A DNA stretch of 56,147 bases. Origin: Chrysomallon squamiferum. Lineage: Eukaryota; Mollusca; Gastropoda; Neomphalida; Peltospiridae. Each line of letters opens with the position of its first letter. Within the stretch, counting starts at the first letter, position 1. This document shows positions 11,030 to 32,431 of this stretch, in pieces. The notes under the pieces were generated by a model. The model saw only the letters and a program-made list of their open reading frames with translations, had not been told where the DNA came from and searched no databases. The DNA lies in assembly GCA_012295275.1 (NCBI GenBank), contig CM022667.1, positions 6,491,685 to 6,547,831 on the forward strand, written 5' to 3'. The position numbers and the translations under genes are program-made.

Positions 11030-13447
11030 TTTTTTTTATAGATTACATCAATTATTTTAGATTTTTTTATTATTAATGTTATTAATTATATATATATATA
11101 TGAATTATAAGAATAAAATATCTTTTAATATTTTTAATATACATTTATGTTACATTTGAAATACATGGATGTTGCATTAGTTATGTATATACATGTTTCT
11201 TGGTTGTTGTTTTTTTGTTTGTTTTGTTAATTATTATCAAGAGCTTTTTATTTTTCTCTTAATTTCTTTTTAAATTTATATATGCAGTATCTAGATGGAT
11301 AGATGTCACAAACAATAGATTACAACATTTTTATCTTTTAATTATTAATATTATTATATTTGTTTTCAATATATATATGTTGATTTTTTAAATTTCTTTT
11401 AAATATTTTTAAATGTTATTCATCATGAACTACTTAAAAGCTTTTTAGAAATGTTCAGTTATGTTTACATTTTAATTAATGATCAAAATTGTGTAAATAT
11501 AATAATTTATATATATAATTGTACTTTTCTCCGTTATTTTTCATAACTGAAATTTTTCATATTTGAAGTTTTTATATTTTTATCTATACATTGTTACAAT
11601 CTTGTTATTTAATTGTTCTGTGATAATAACATAGTTTTATAGGACTTGTCTCTTACTTCATTTTCCTTTAAAAAAAAACTTTTGATCTATTACTTAATGT
11701 TCTGTCAACCTCTCATACTTTCTGTCTTTAAATAAACCTTTTTCATTTTCTGAATTGTTCATAATAAAACTCAAATCCGTTAAAAAACTTTCAATCATTT
11801 TATCAATATTTTTATATGATGTGATAGTGTACTACAGAAAATATATTTGTTATACCACTTTATAATTTGTTTGACGTTTTGCATGAATGAACATTCCAAA
11901 TATTTTTATTTTTGATTTAATGTACAGCAGTTATTTTTGGAGATAGTAAACTTTACACAGTGTTTACACTGTTTGTTATTTTTGTAAAGTAGTTTTAAGT
12001 ATTTTTCAAAATTATAAAACTGATGAAAACAAACACCTGAACTTATTTGAACATTAAGTGTCATTTTGTTTTTGTTCTGAAGACACTATTTGAAAAGATA
12101 ATATTTTAAACCATTCCTCAGTTTCACCAACATACTGAAAACAAAAAACACAAAATGTCAATACAGTGTCAAATCATATATATTTATGCATAAAATTATG
12201 TCTGTTACTTATAGAGAAATCCAATGTATAAAATATTCTTCTGTATTTTCTCATTAATATTTAATTCTCAGATTTTATGAAGTCATGATCAGATTGTTCT
12301 AATCATGTGATATTATATGTTTTGATAATCAGTTTTTTTACTCATTCATTACCTATTTTATTTAAAACCAATCAAAATATATTGAATTCTAAATTACCAT
12401 ACCAATTTCTTTGATTCTTATACAGGATTCTTATGTTGTTTGTTTATTCATGTATTCTGTAATATTATTTTTATTTTCACTTTCATTATGAATTTTGCTT
12501 GTATTTATTTTTATTCAAAGATTTATAACAGAAATTACTAGTGATTTTGTACTGTTTCAGCTTTGATTATTTTGTATAGAATGTCTTTAATACATAATAA
12601 AAAATATAGTTAACCAGTTCTTCCAAATAATTATTATCTACTGATAATTTTGACTAATTTGATAAATTGAATAAATGGCTTAATAATAACTTAGCAATAA
12701 TTTTAATAAAGACATATATTCAGTTATTTTGTGTTCTGTTTATTGAACTCAATGTTTTTTTTTAAAGTACAACTTATTGCATTATTGTTCAATTTAAAGA
12801 ACAGTGAAAACACATTTTCACTCAATCAAGACAGATAGATATAAAAACAAGTATCAATCAGGTAATATTAACTAGACGTACTAAGCAGTGAATTTTAGAA
12901 ACCACTTTAAATTTGAGTTAATATGAGTTTACAGGTCCACATTAACAGAATATGTAACATTTGAACTATATTTATTTATTTTAAAACAACCTATATTATA
13001 ATAATAATTGTAAGATGTGAGTATCCCTTTGTTATAACAAAAAGAACACCAAGAAAACATGAAATCTTTATTTGCTAAACATGAGATAAACAAGAAAGAA
13101 TAATACAGAATTAGATAAATGTTTTCTTATACCTTGCTATTTATAAATATCCCAGTTAAAGTGTTTCCATTCAGCTTGGTTTCTCTCAAATAATTTTCTT
13201 GAGATAATTCTGTCAAAAAATGTTCAAATTTGTTGAAAATTAAGCAGGTGTTTTAAGCAGGTGACATAGTAAACTTGATACGATATGATATGTGATATGA
13301 TATATGATATTATAGCATTAGGTTTCACTCATTGATCTTGTTCTGGTTTTGGTTTTGGTTTTATAAATTCAATATACACTTTCTGTATTAATCTAGTTAC
13401 TATAACATTTTTGTGCTAAGATTGCAAGCGCTATGAAGAATTAATTA
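10357..13447. other. Gene 1 3' region and AT-rich flank
   Basis: No coding exon seen. Several AATAAA hexamers follow the stop codon, so the polyadenylation site cannot be fixed. A 99-bp-offset direct repeat (attattttagattttttt...ttaattatata) occurs at 10952 and 11051, separated by TA and poly-T runs. A gatatgatat-type imperfect repeat lies near 13280-13310. Confidence 0.5.
10952..11101. repeat. Short direct repeat, two copies, 99 bp apart
   Basis: Two nearly identical copies beginning attattttagattttttt and running into (TA)n start at 10952 and 11051. They are separated by a poly-T run and look like a small slippage-type tandem duplication. Confidence 0.8.
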
Positions 13448-13647
13448 NNNNNNNNNNNNNNNNNNNNNNNNNNNNNNNNNNNNNNNNNNNNNNNNNNNNN
13501 NNNNNNNNNNNNNNNNNNNNNNNNNNNNNNNNNNNNNNNNNNNNNNNNNNNNNNNNNNNNNNNNNNNNNNNNNNNNNNNNNNNNNNNNNNNNNNNNNNNN
13601 NNNNNNNNNNNNNNNNNNNNNNNNNNNNNNNNNNNNNNNNNNNNNNN
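13448..13647. other. Assembly gap of 200 N
   Basis: Exactly 200 unknown bases. A round-number gap is a scaffolding placeholder, not a measured distance. The order and orientation of gene 1 relative to everything to the right therefore depend on the scaffolder. Confidence 0.98.
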
Positions 13648-14130
13648 AATGTAAACCGTTCTTAAAACAAAAGAAAACTAAAATAAATATTGGTTACTCA
13701 AACAGTTTTGACGAGCAGACATTTCCTACGTAACCATTCCAACAGACAACACAACACAAATTTTTAACATAGCAATATTTTATTTATTCACTTTTAGGAT
13801 TTACTTGAAAACTAGCTAGTATTTATTGAGTGTATATTATAAAGCTTAACAAGAATCATAACTAAAATATCAAAACCAAATGAGATAGTAAATAAAGCAA
13901 ATGAACATATTGAACATCGCATTTCTAATAAAGTGCGCCGTTACTGAAAGAGAAACTCTAAAACAAGCCGGAAAGTGAAACAGGCGTGAAACATGAGCAT
14001 GTTGTGTGGGAGGAACAATTTACATATAAAAAAGATATATAAATAAAAAATAAAGAAAAATTAAAATTAAAATTAGAAAAAGAAAGGAGAAGAAAAAGAA
14101 AGGAGAAGAAAAAGAAATAATTATACATAA

Positions 14131-14204
<74 letters not shown>

Positions 14205-14344
14205 TTCTGAGAAGACTCTTCAACAAATATAAAAGAATCAATTAGATAATGAAAAAATAATAATAATAATTTGTTAAATATTATTTAAAACAAATCGCAG
14301 AAACAAGCAACAGTAAATTTGTTAGGAAAATTCCAGCAGTGATC
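13648..14344. other. Sequence beyond the 3' end of gene 2, no gene seen
   Basis: Between the gap and the gene 2 stop codon. It contains an AG-rich tract with a pure (AG)n run at 14138-14200 and purine-rich imperfect repeats near 14060-14120. It should include the 3' untranslated part of gene 2 (- strand). Confidence 0.5.
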
Positions 14345-23149
<8,805 letters not shown>

Positions 23150-23797
23150 ATTCACCTGTCAAAAAAAAAAAATTACTTTAAAAACAAAATACAGTTACTG
23201 AATATCATGTTAGTGCAATGATGAGTAGTGATGTGTGTCTAATAAAATAAGTATCATATCTCCTCATGACCAGTGTTACAACCTTCTCTTACAGTTAAAC
23301 AAAACTTTGTCCTGTCAAGGACCAGAGTGCAATCCTTGCTTTCTGAGAAGTTTCTGTTAAACTCTAGGCAGCAGTTGCCATATATGGTCATGACAGATGA
23401 TCTTCTACACAAGTATTATCCATGACTGTAAAAGTTATTCTGTATTTTTACAAATTCTGAAGTAAAACTATAAAATGATCTGTTCATCCACAGTGTTTCA
23501 GCAATTAATTATGAATTAACAATGATTGTTGAAGGATTGCTTCATGGTACTAAATCACAGTCAAAGGTTTTGCCAAAGCAATATAATAAAAATTATACAG
23601 CTATGAAAATAATATTTTTTCACTTTAGTGTTGTTCTTTTTATTTATTTATATTGTAGGAAAGATAATATCATGGGTTTAAAGAAAACAATTGAGAAAAA
23701 TCACATGTTTTGTTGAACTTTACTTCATTTAGTAAAAACATTTCTGTAAATAGCAACAAGTGTTGTTTTAAAAATGTATACAACACACACACACCAC

Positions 23798-23865
<68 letters not shown>

Positions 23866-24674
23866 AATGTGATAACTTTGGTATAGTTATATTTTAGTTA
23901 TATGAAAATTTATAGTGGAAATAAGATCACATTATCTTTAAGTTTTAAAAGGAGCACGATAATCAAAACATGTTGAGAGCTCACTTGTGTCAAATGATTT
24001 AATTTAAATCTATCATTATATTTGTCTTTTCTTTTTTCCTTACAAAAGGATTATTTATATAAATATTATATGTGATTTTATTAATTTGCAATACCAGTTT
24101 AAGCTCAATCAGGAAACATCTATAGCAATATGAGAATTCTAAAATATGCTTTTGACACCGTATTTGCAAAAGACAAATTCTACTTATTAAAATTCTTGTT
24201 ATTATGATTAATAATTAGCATTAATAAAATCACAAAAATAATACAGCCTTAGACTTTTTTATGGATTATTTCTTAATTTTAGCTTTATTATCAGTTACCA
24301 ACTGTGTATATAAATACAATTTTAACATTTATTTATTTCCAGTTTCATACTAATAAACTTCAAAAGTATTTCCACTGTGTGTGCAGTCCTTATTTACTTA
24401 TTATTATTTCTGAAAAGAAGTATGTGTTCAAGAGCTCTAAAATGTTCGAGAACACGAATAATAAATTAATTACTTTCAACTAATGTGTGTTTTACTAAAG
24501 TTTCTTTGAGGAATGCCCTCCTTTATCGTGATAATTGTGATAAACAAACATACCCAGTGGCTGTCTCTGTGTTTCTAAATCTAAATCAGTTCATATCATC
24601 GCGTTCGACCAATTTAGCCTCGTTTTTGTTTCTGTATCAGTGGGAAAAACTGGAAGTACATAGTTTCGTAAAAG
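23150..24674. other. Intergenic region between gene 2 and the orphan exon
   Basis: No exon recognised. It contains a (TA)n tract at about 23811-23861 and should hold the gene 2 promoter on the - strand, just right of 23149. I see no distinctive element. Confidence 0.45.
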
Positions 24675-24723
24675 ATGGATTTCAGGCGTTTGCTTCTCCT
24701 ACTGCATTTTGATATTTGTTTAG
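24675..24723 (+). CDS. Orphan signal-peptide exon, IgSF type
   Basis: The ATG at 24675 opens MDFRRLLLLLHFDICL and the exon stops in phase 1 at TTTAG|gtaagt. The end aligns with gene 3 exon 1 (LLHVDFSLG versus LLHFDICLG, with matching nucleotides ctrctgcat.ttgat). No V exon is visible between here and gene 3. It may be an alternative first exon of gene 3 or the remains of a lost paralogue. Confidence 0.5.
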
Positions 24724-25882
24724 GTAAGTTTCATTCTTTACTTACATTTTTATTCAGATCTAAATTCAATGTTATCTCGTTAATTGTTTAAAAGTGATTG
24801 TAGGAAGGAAAAGTAAGGTACGAAAATAAAAATTCAAATTTCTATAATTATTAAATAATTAATTGTACTAAATTCTAGTACTTAGCAATACTAATTCTAA
24901 TAGTAATAGGAAGAGTTCCGATCGTTGTCCGCAGTATTATCTCTGTAAATAATTTTTGTTTGATCGAATTATATTCATAGTGTTGCTTTGCATTTGTGGA
25001 AGAAAGAAATTAAGAATTGATCTTATTTTTAATTTTATGAATTACATTAATTAGCATGGACCAATAGGAACGATAACTCGTAACGGCACAAATTACGCCA
25101 TGGAAAAAAGCCTCAAGAAATGTCGCCGATTTAATGGGTACAAACAACACCTGAATGTTCTTTTCTGCTGGGTACTGACAGGGGGAACATTGACAACTAT
25201 AAAAGTTAATAGATTAATCTTATTCCGAATTATAATTTCAGTTTATTATACAGTATACACATATTTACACAAAAGTAATCCAGTTTGAAAAGTTTGATTA
25301 AGTTGAAAAAGTAGTTAGAAAAGGCGCGTGACATCATGGTTTGGCAGTATGAACAACCATCCTTACCTTTGTCAGTGAAAATCATAAAAAGTGCTGGAAA
25401 AAGGACGCAAAATAATTTAATTTGGAAGTTTAAAAATGTTCGTGAGCTCACGGACACTTCCGATCGAAATCCAAGGTGGCAGCGTCGAACGCCGATTAGT
25501 GTTTACAAACGTTTAAATGCGTATGCCTTCATAATCAATGAAATCTGCATGTATTATTAAAAGTAATTTGGGGAAATATGTTATTTAATCAATGCCTCGT
25601 ATACATAGATGTCTATTACTGAGTAGAAATTGTCACAAAGGTCGAAACCTTTTCTTTTTTTTTAACTTTGACGTCATACCAGATGATACCATCTCGTACA
25701 TGTTTCGTACTATATATTTTTTCAGATATTATTACGACGTCGCCAGCCAAAACAATAAAATAAAATAAAATAATAATAATAAAATAAAATAAACAATTTT
25801 CACAGACTCTGGCGCGTGAATGTGAAGATGACTATTCTCATTAGGTACCATAATGTGGACACGTTACTCTGCTAAAACTCCA
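24724..25882. other. Region after the orphan exon, no gene assigned
   Basis: Mostly AT-rich. A moderately GC-richer block at about 25320-25530 has short open frames on both strands that match nothing I recognise. A CRE-type palindrome TGACGTCA lies at 25669-25676, without a gene start nearby. Confidence 0.4.
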
Positions 25883-26239
25883 TAGCGGACAGTTCTGAGT
25901 ACCTACTTGTAAAACGATAGTTGAAACCATTATAATTCTTATATATATTTATTTATTTATTTCCATTTTCAATGCATTAGAGGTATTTACATGTAAAAAC
26001 CAAACTGATCACGTTTTATTTGACCGATTGCCTTGATACATAATCTTTATAACAATTGAATCAGTTTTACAACAGAATTTCTTTATTTTTTTTTTTAAAT
26101 TACAGGTCAATCACCCGGCCTTATAATTTTTTTTTTTTTTTTTTTTTTTAAAATTACATTTTCACTCTTTTTCGTTAAAACAAAAAGCATTCAACTTTTA
26201 AAACATGATATATTATGTATGCAAACAATGAGTTTCCTA

Positions 26240-26272
<33 letters not shown>

Positions 26273-26660
26273 TTGGTCCATGCTAATAGCAGACAGTTCT
26301 GGGTGTGTAGTTATAAAACGATACTTCAAACCATTAAAATTCTTTTATATATATATATATTTATTTCCATTTTCAATGAATCAGAGGTCGTATTTACATA
26401 TAAAAAGCAAACTGATCATGTGTTATTTGACTGATTGCCTTGATACAGTCATTATAACACTTGAATCAGTTTTAAGACAGAATTTCAAAAATAAGTTAGA
26501 GGTCCATCATCTGGACTTATACATTTTTTTTATTAAAAATTAAATTATGACTCTTTTGTCAAAACAAAAAGCATTCAACTTCTAAAACATGAACTTTTAT
26601 ATATGCAAACAATGAATTTCCTATTTTTATTTTTAAAAAATCATTGGTTCATGCTACATT
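25883..26660. repeat. Tandem duplication, two units of about 400 bp
   Basis: The unit begins agcggacagttctg at 25884 and agcagacagttctg at 26287. Both contain ccattttcaatg, tgattgccttgataca or tgccttgataca, caaaaagcattcaactt and tcattggt(c/t)catgcta in the same order. Divergence is visible, so the duplication is not recent. Confidence 0.85.
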
Positions 26661-26699
26661 AGTGATTAAAAGAAATGAATGTATTTCAGTTGCAGAGTA

Positions 26700-26727
26700 C
26701 GTCTCTCTCTCTCTGTATTTTTCAACT

Positions 26728-26779
<52 letters not shown>
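26700..26779. repeat. (CT)n microsatellite
   Basis: CT dinucleotide repeat, interrupted once by gtatttttcaactaa; the same words (tatttttcaactaa) follow it on the right. Confidence 0.9.
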
Positions 26780-26781
<2 letters not shown>

Positions 26782-28307
26782 TTTTCAACTAACTTGGCTA
26801 ACTCTAGTTTCATTCATTCATCACCTTAATCAGTTATTGAATTAACTAATGGCAGAAGTTGTTTGAATTGGTCTAGAACATGTTTATTAGTACAAACTAT
26901 TTTGTTATGTTTTTTGGATGTTAACAAAACAATTCAGTATTTTCTAAAGAATTGGTTGATTTTTAAAGTAAGCAACAAATAGTTAGATGAGCATGAAATT
27001 AATGGATGTCGGCATTTCATGCTAAATTACAAATTTTACATACTAGCCATCAATTTCCCAATAAAATTTCTTGCTAGTTTTGTTAACCCAAATCAAAAAC
27101 TAATATGTGAATCCTGATACTAAATAAATCAGCATTTAATATGGTGGTTATTTACATGTGAATTCACTGATTTGGAATTATGACTGATTAATACACTTTA
27201 AAAGGTCCAAACATACTTTAGAATTGTTTTGTTAATTATTTTTTTAGCATCAATCAGAACATCATGATCAATACACTGCTATGCAGTAGCCATAGTTGTA
27301 TTTAAGTGGCAGTGAGATTCTGTAATTGTGTCAAAATATTTCAGCAGTTCACATGAAAATATGCAAAATATTTAATCAGTTTAAATCCTGTTGGATTCTA
27401 AAATTATTACTGTAATTCTCAGTTTTTGTAGAGAAATAAACTACATCATTCATTTCACTTGATGATCTTCTGATGACTTTAATGACTTTTTGCTCAGAGG
27501 TGTTTTTCAGTTCGACTTCTCATCTAGCACTGATAATTTTTCACTTGATAATAATCTATTCACTGATATTTTGATCAACTACTTCTTATCTAACTTTGAT
27601 GAAATTATTATTGATAAAGTGTCATTTGAAACGCTTTCATTTGACAGTGCTCTAATATACAACATATCCATTTCTACTCATGATTGTTTTGCTGTCTTTG
27701 TTTTTTTTTGTGCAACTCTTTGCCAAGCAGTGTAGTGTGTAACTTCTCCTTCCTCTTTCTCTTTTGATCTTCTTCAGTTGAAGAAGAAATTAATCATGCT
27801 GTAAACATCCACATTGTTTTGAGGAGAAGGCCTGTCCTAAATAACTGACATTGTGTTTAGCACTAAAACTAAAGCAAGGTTACTAAATAGTTTTTTTGCT
27901 AAAAATAAAAATAAAGACAGTTTCTCAGAAAAATGTAATACTGGTTTTAAAGAATATTTTCTTCTGAGTCCACATTAAGTAAGTGAACATTTTTTCCTTA
28001 ATTTAATCTGTATTCTCCACTTAATATTTTTCTATAATAAATAGTATGCATATCATTTTATTTATTTATCTTAATACACAAAGTCAGAACTCTTCAGTCC
28101 TGCAACAACCACTGCTGGAGTAAAATAATGATGTGATAGTGCAGATAAAGTATTGCCAACTTTTGTGACATTGCTACTTCTTGGGTCAGGATATGATATG
28201 TAGATAAAATTGTGCGCATGCATATGTCCATAAAGTCTCTTTGCAATTTTGAGAATGTATGACTTTGAAGCTCTATATAATAATATATTAATTAGTAAAA
28301 GAATAAC

Positions 28308-28347
<40 letters not shown>

Positions 28348-29039
28348 GTCTTATGATTCTGAAGTTTCTAAATTATATTTTCAGTTACATCATCAGTCAC
28401 ATTAACTAGGTTTAATGTATCTCTACAAAAAGAAATTTACTGGAATGAAATCTGTAAATCATGGAGGCAGAAAAGTTGGTCTATCTGTTAGAAATTAATT
28501 TTTACAGCAAAATAACAAAATGTTTTCTACAGACACAATAAGCAGGTTCAGTTTTGGACCCCAAATCCATAGGTTTTTAAACTGTAATTTTTGCTGTTAA
28601 GTAATTTATCATCTCAGTGTAATTAATTAATTTAAGAACATGTTTAAAAGTACTTATCAACATGTAATCTCAAGGGTGAAAGAATGTATTTTGGTGATGT
28701 TGGTTAGCATGTCGTCTTCCTAAAGCCTTCACCAAGTAACTGTTTCTGGGGCTTAGTCCCATTTGGTCTAATTCTCGATTGAACTGCTAAAACAACATCA
28801 TTGGTCTTACATGCATGTTGTTACCTCAGTTGTTATAGCAAACTGTTCCAGATTATTTGGAAACTGATTATTATTGTATACATTAGATGGTATGAGTGTC
28901 AGTTATTGTATAAAGTATGCAAGAATGATAAATATCGACATAATCCACATACTAAATGTAATGAATGTCTGTAAATAACTAAAAAAGAAGGTATTAATCT
29001 AAAAAAAAATATATTTTTACAAAGCAATCACCTCCGCTT
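26780..29039. other. Intergenic, no gene recognised
   Basis: AT-rich, with a (CA)n tract at about 28310-28342. A stretch at 28700-28790 (ttggttagcatgtcgtcttcc ... cccatttggtc) looks like a tRNA-derived short interspersed element, but boxes A and B are too degraded to claim one. Open frames around 27490-27735 are low-complexity. Confidence 0.4.
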
Positions 29040-29656
29040 CATGAGATGACCAATAAGGTCCAGGTAATGCAGGGGTGTCTTGGTTATGTCAGTGAGCTGC
29101 TGCTTGAGGCGACTTACTCTACTGTCAAGATCTTGGTGGACCGACTCTCTTCCTCTGTGCAGCTCCAGCATTCAACTGCACCAACTTTGCGCTTTTACAT
29201 TTCTCTATCCCCTTGATCAAGTCCACAAATCTGTTTGGATCTTGATGAGGAAGCAGCCAGTTGAATGGAAACCTTGCAGATTGTTGTTCATTCTTGAGGC
29301 ATCATTGGTGAAGTGATTCCACATGCAAAGAGGAAATCTTGCATCATCATCCACCCATGTTGTCACCTTGTAATTGGTGAATTCAACAGATCTGGGTACT
29401 GCTGGGGTGGTGCTCTCTTTCTCATTGTACTAACAAACTTCATGGTAGTTTAATTAATCGGAGCATAGTCATAACCGAAGTTGTTTCTAACAAAACCATC
29501 AACTGTGGTGATCTTGCCGACACAAGGCCGTTTGGTGCATCTCCGGTATGTGGTTTCTTCATTAACACAATTTTGACTGTATGTATAACCATCTAACCTA
29601 GGATGTTGTTTTCCATGATTTATCTGCACAACTTCTACCTTGGGTAAACCCACCAT
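29040..29656 (-). mobile_element. Remnant of a FLYWCH/MULE-type transposase gene
   Basis: Frames on the - strand give two transposon-derived pieces. At 29656-29450 a FLYWCH-like zinc finger is visible: LDGYTYSQN, then TYRRCTKRPCVGK, with the aromatic Trp of FLYWCH replaced by Arg. At about 29390-29240 there is VEFTNYKVTTW followed by FPLCMWNHF, NNNLQGFHS and a stop, matching the C-terminal end of MULE transposases that carry FLYWCH domains. The parts are in different frames, with stops, so this is a dead fragment. Confidence 0.6.
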
Positions 29657-29659
29657 TCT

Positions 29660-31430
29660 CAGAATGATAAATGTGAATTTTTTTTTTTTTTTTTTTTTTT
29701 TTCAAAAATATTTTTTCTACTCAAGAGGTCATGAAGAACATATATTGGTAAATGAACCATTGTCCGTCTCTACTGAAAGTTTGTATACAGAGTTTTATTC
29801 ACAAAAGGCCATAGAGAATTTATGAAAAACTACGAAGAAGCCATGTTCATTACAAAAACAGATAATCAGATTTATGTACATTGGTAAATAAACCATTGTC
29901 CATCTATAAACAAAACTTGTATAAACATGAAGAGGCCATACAGAGGTAATCAGGTATTTTGGTAGACAAGTTGTTTCGACCAAATGGGACAGCACCACAT
30001 CCAGAGATGTTTTTGAAACTGAATATCCTTAGGATTTTGTATTTATATTTTATGTGGAAGGATCGTAGTCTGGATATTTTTAGCCATGTCATATGCTAGG
30101 AGTGCGATTTGCAGAGAAGAGCATTCACTACTCAGCTGTCATATATTAGTTAATACACTGCTGTATTTGACTGATTTCCACATAGACTTTATGCTGACCT
30201 GTGTCTGTTTAATGAATCTGCTTTAGATGGGGTATGGAACAAATGGCACTGGAAAAAACGTCACTTTATTTATTTTTTCTGTATAGTTGCTTTTAAAAAA
30301 CCTTAAAAGTACTTTTGAAAATACAGTTTATTCATGCAATAATGTTACATACATGTATGAATTACACATATTACACATCTACACATACATATACACTTAT
30401 ATACATGCATACATACATGTGCACACTCATATACAGGAAATTTTAATAGGAACTTCTAATGATATTGATAGTCACTGAAAGCTTTCCATATATTCTTAAT
30501 AATTTCCAAGTAAATGTGAATGCCAAACTGTTTAAAGCAGAACCTTGTTTCCATAGCAGCATGTCAGGTGAAAGGAATAAAGATGTAATAATGAGGTTCA
30601 AACAAAACAAAGTATTAAGCAATATCAATAATTAAGTGGAAACATCCCATCCTTTTATCAGTACCAAAAAGTACAAGAAAAAAAGAATCCTGTGCAAAAA
30701 CCAAAACATGCAGTCAAAAACATCTTCACAAATGTGGATTCTCTCACATCACTGAACAATGACCTGAGTTCAGCTGTTTTATCACTGATGCCTTTAAAAA
30801 AGCTTTTAATAGCAGAAGTAAGGTAAATTCTGTAGTGAATATGGTGGGTTTCCTCTTCAGTTATGAAGATCTATAAAAACACTTAAAGTACAGCTGCAGA
30901 TCAGTGTTTCAGCTAGACTTAATAAATAGGGTGAAGTGACTTTTCTGTCTAGTCATTAGGTGAGAAACTTTAGGGAGAAATGAGGTTTTGTGGAGAAGAA
31001 AAGAGACAGTAAGCCAAATGTGTTGAAAACACCAAATATTTTTTTAAACACAACAAACATTTCAGTACTTGGGTTGTCAGTGGCTTTACAGATTTTATCT
31101 GTTTTCCATTTTTTCAGTGCCTTGCTGACATCAAAACAAATAATGTCTGGTCCATCCTTGGAAATCCTCATCAGGTGATTTAGTGTATTATTCAGTTGCG
31201 TTCTCATGCTTATTTACAATTACTTGCAGGCTTCTACTTGATATGTCTGACTTCTACATGCAAAGATTTGTAAATTGTAAACTGTACTGTCCTTATATTT
31301 ATGTGCAGATATTTATCATGTATTGTGCCCTGACCACAACAATTATTTCTTTCTTTTTTTAAACTGCTCAGTCATGAGAAAAAATATATATTATATTTAT
31401 TTTTATTATTATTATTTTTTTTTTTTGACT

Positions 31431-31462
<32 letters not shown>

Positions 31463-32033
31463 TTTTTTTTTTTTTTTTTTTTTTTTATTCATTTATATAT
31501 ATATATTTTTTTTTGTCACCCCACATATAAACTGGAATGCTATATGGATACCTGACATCAAATCAGCCCTGACACAGTACAGATACAAGTGCCAAAACAT
31601 CATTGTCAGCCATTCATAAGGAGCTTAAAGAGACGAGTTGCCAGTTTTCACATGTTTTTGTAAACCTAGATATAGTTTAGCACATTACAGTAAAATATTC
31701 CAAATTTGATTTTTACCAGTTATCACAAACACCAATTTGCCAAGTGATGCTGGTGTCCAAGAATTTCTTTTGTCTGCATAAATAAAATATTAAAGACAAT
31801 ATTATTAATTTTTAGTTATTTCATGATATACATCATTACTGTTCATTAAATATCAGTTCACAGAACAGCAGAATAAATGTAATTAAATTTGATTTTTAAC
31901 TATATGTGTAAAATATCACATATTATACCAGTTTCATGATACATTACAGACATAATTTATAAATTATTTGTATTTTATTTATTTTGTAGCAAATAACAAA
32001 TAATCTCGATAATCCCATTTTATAAATTACATT

Positions 32034-32071
<38 letters not shown>

Positions 32072-32431
32072 CTTGTTGATTTTTGGTTCTGTAAAATTCG
32101 GAACATGGTGGGCAACAGCAGAAAGATATTTCATGGCCTGTTCTAGAAGAAAATAGACATTATCCACTACACTCAACTCAGATACAATTTGTTTTGAAAC
32201 GTTAGCTATATTTATTATGCAGTGATACTCAATCTGGTTTTGGTTGCAGACTCAACTTAGTTTCACTTCCAAAGGATTTAGAATATATAATAATAAAAAT
32301 AAAATACATTTAAAAGAAGTTGTGATACATATTGAAGAATATGAAGCTGGGTGCAATACTAAAATTATATTGTATTATTCCTAATTGCCAGTTTATGTCG
32401 ATCCATTCGCACAAACAGAACCTATTGGAAA
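29660..32431. other. Intergenic upstream of gene 3
   Basis: No gene recognised. It contains poly-T runs (29677-29702, 31463-31486, 32038-32066), a (TTTA)n stretch at 31434-31464 and a catacata-rich stretch near 30380-30430. The promoter of gene 3 should lie at its right end. Confidence 0.45.

Noticed and set aside
25669-25676. Perfect CRE palindrome TGACGTCA
   Set aside because: No gene start nearby, and an eight-base palindrome can occur by chance in a window of this size.
28690-28800. tRNA-like SINE candidate
   Set aside because: Words resembling boxes A and B exist but spacing and sequence are too degraded to call.
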